Shown here: piece by piece, positions 62,493 through 64,000 of the stretch
Layout of the letters: every line of letters starts with the position of its first letter
Numbering within the stretch: the first letter of the stretch is position 1
Assembly (NCBI GenBank): GCA_002189035.1
Contig: NEEC01000007.1
Coordinates: 3,162,001-3,226,000 of the forward strand
Origin: Utricularia gibba
Lineage: Eukaryota; Streptophyta; Magnoliopsida; Lamiales; Lentibulariaceae
DNA length: 64,000 nucleotides
Direction of reading: 5' to 3'
The notes under the pieces: model-generated
What the model saw: only the letters and a program-made list of their open reading frames with translations
Told to the model about the DNA's origin: nothing
Databases searched by the model: none
Translations under genes and position numbers: made by a program

Positions 62493-64000
62493 CTAGAAAG
62501 TATCCGCGATAACATCAAACATGTTCTCATCCTTCGTCAAGGGGTTTATCCTGTCGAAGTGCGGATCCATGATTGAAAGCCCAAATTCTCGGCTGAACTG
62601 TCGTCTCTGACAGTATAGAAGTAAGCCGATTAAATCTCCTGCATAGATATCGGAGAGTTCGGCAAAACAGGCCGAGTTGACAAAGTCATCCAGAAGACCC
62701 TGCCGAGATGCTTGTCGATCAAGTAATTCGGCCTCCAATGCTGAAATGCGGCCCCTGGCATGCTCTAACTCCGCTTCTGCCTCTTCAAATCGGACTTTGA
62801 AGTCCTCTCTCTCTGATTGAGCGTCGTCAACCACCTTTCCCATTTCCTCGATCACATTTCGCAGTTCTTCCTCCTGGCGGCTGCATTTCCCTAAAACGAT
62901 TTTCAACGAACTCCCCTCCTCCTCCAACAACTTTATCTGGGCGCTCTGAGCCACAACTTTCTCTCTGATTGAGCCTCCGATTGAGAGCCAATCTCTCTAA
63001 CCATTCCCCACCCAAGAGTCAGACCCTGAAAGAATATCCCAAGTCAAGGATCGACTACTTAGAATTTAGAAGAGGAAACGGGATACGTACCTGCCAGATC
63101 CCTTCAAGTACCTTCTCCGGCTGAACACCCGAGGTACTAGACATAGCTCCATCCAGGATTCCCCTTAGTTCAGCTAGGACTGAAGGTAGAGGAAGCACCG
63201 GGTTGTCCTTTACTTCTACGAGGGCAGAATCCCTCTGTAACTCGATTGGAAGAGCCGATGTTGAAGCACCAGCCGAAAAGAATCTTGCATCAGGAATAGG
63301 AGTATCGCTGAGATCGGGTGATGGAGGAAGTTTCTCTTTCCCTTTCCCGGCTGAAGGACGGGGAGTCAACTCCCGGATCTCGAAGACTTCTACTACTTGA
63401 TCCTCTGCCGAGGAAGGATCAGCGGCGTCCAGCTGAGCTCCAATCGTATCAGCCTGAAAGAAAAACCGAAAAAAAGGTTATAATCGGGAATTCGCAGTAA
63501 CTGTTAAATAGGAGACATACTGGTGCAGGGGAGGGATCCTTGGGTTCCTGCATCCTTTGCATCTCGGTAGAGAACCACGCCATCACCGAATCTTCCAGAG
63601 AGCTTCTTCGAGCCATCTCTTCAGCTGAAAACGAAAGAAGGAAAAGCAATAAGGCATAGTGTCGATTCTGAGACTCGGGAAAGCTGAACCCGACTACCTC
63701 TTTGCCTCTTTGAGGGTTTGTGCGCAACTGCCTTAACCCTTTTCTTTTTCTTGGGGGCCCCGGTTTGAACAGGTGGGGGAATCGGAGGTGAAGCCGGAAC
63801 AAGAGGGAAGGATGAAGAGGGGCTAAGAGGAAGGCTCCTCGAATCGGTGCCGTCGAAAGGAATGATATCGGGCCAATGGAGGTCTCGGGAACGACCGATA
63901 ATACATGATCTTTTCAACGACTCACCCGAGAACATCAAGGCACGAGACTCATACCGAACTGAGCCCCGACTAAGCCTCTCATAAAGGACTTCGCGAGATT
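62493..64000 (-). other. Multi-exon antisense extra ORF in the Tat element
   Basis: Minus-strand exons by frame and splice signals: A, window edge to 63698 (VRYESRALMFSGESLKRSC.., Pro-rich, then PKKKKRVKAVAHKPSKRQR); B, 63624-63521 (AEEMARRSSLEDSVMAWFST); C, 63453-63091 (ADTIGAQLDAADPSSAEDQ.. LEGIWQ); D, 63025-62493 (coiled coil, LEEEGSSLKIVLGKCSRQEE, ending DENMFDVIADTF). The introns are GT-AG, A/B/C join in phase, and exon D enters with a broken frame (stop near its start). Extra ORFs, some antisense, are known in Tat elements, and the Pro-rich/NLS-like and coiled-coil layout recalls 'putative gypsy-type transposon' proteins. The N-terminus is outside the window. Confidence 0.65.

Larger units (their letters stand above)
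56266..64000 (+). mobile_element. Tat-lineage Ty3-gypsy LTR retrotransposon, incomplete in window
   Basis: Plus-strand element with LTR (about 56266-56794), tRNA-Lys primer site, gag, protease, RT, RNase H, an additional archaeal-type RNase H, integrase, then an antisense multi-exon ORF. The archaeal-type RNase H after RT and the extra ORF downstream of pol fit the Tat/Retand group. Coding regions carry stop codons, at least three frameshifts and deletions in RNase H and integrase, so it is non-autonomous. The 3' LTR lies beyond the window. Confidence 0.88.

Overview
The window is nuclear DNA of a flowering plant. It has multi-exon genes with AT-rich introns, four recognisable plant housekeeping or regulatory genes, and dense layers of LTR retrotransposons and DNA-transposon relics. 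The species cannot be told from the sequence.

Layout. 1-3593 is AT-rich and holds one old LTR scrap. 3594-14849 is a complete, fairly young Athila-type (Ty3-gypsy) element on the minus strand, with two ~1.42 kb LTRs, a perfect TTTCC target duplication, a tRNA-Asp primer site, gag-pol and an Athila env-like ORF. 14850-26340 is a graveyard: a MITE-like hairpin, a PIF/Harbinger transposase relic, two diverged Athila LTR relics in opposite orientations, copia relics, a Tat-like relic, and a chromovirus truncated after RNase H.

Genes. 26572-27014 encodes a 97-aa single-membrane-span protein. 29246-33350 is an SPL14-class SBP-box transcription factor with one apparent frameshift. 36405-37751 is the C-terminal 286 codons of an HDA19-like RPD3 histone deacetylase whose 5' exons are absent; a decayed MULE transposase lies next to it. 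42960-46881 is an apparently intact MCM6 replicative helicase with paired E2F sites in its promoter. 50992-55402 (minus) is an apparently intact five-RRM MRD1/RBM19-type rRNA-processing protein whose ATG is split by an intron. Two solo LTRs of one family (33863-34981 minus, 48598-49721 plus) bracket the HDAC fragment and MCM6 as an inverted pair.

Right end. From 56266 to the window edge lies a Tat-lineage Ty3-gypsy element (plus strand) with a tRNA-Lys primer site. Its gag-pol is broken by stops, frameshifts and deletions, and a multi-exon ORF runs antisense downstream of integrase. The genes do not form a pathway, but MCM6 (DNA replication) and MRD1 (ribosome biogenesis) are both proliferation-linked and carry matching promoter motifs (E2F; Site II).

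The most unusual signal is at the Athila element. Its PBS matches the 3' end of tRNA-Asp. The 17 bases abutting the 3' LTR, where a polypurine tract is expected, match the 5' end of the same tRNA at 16 of 17 positions.
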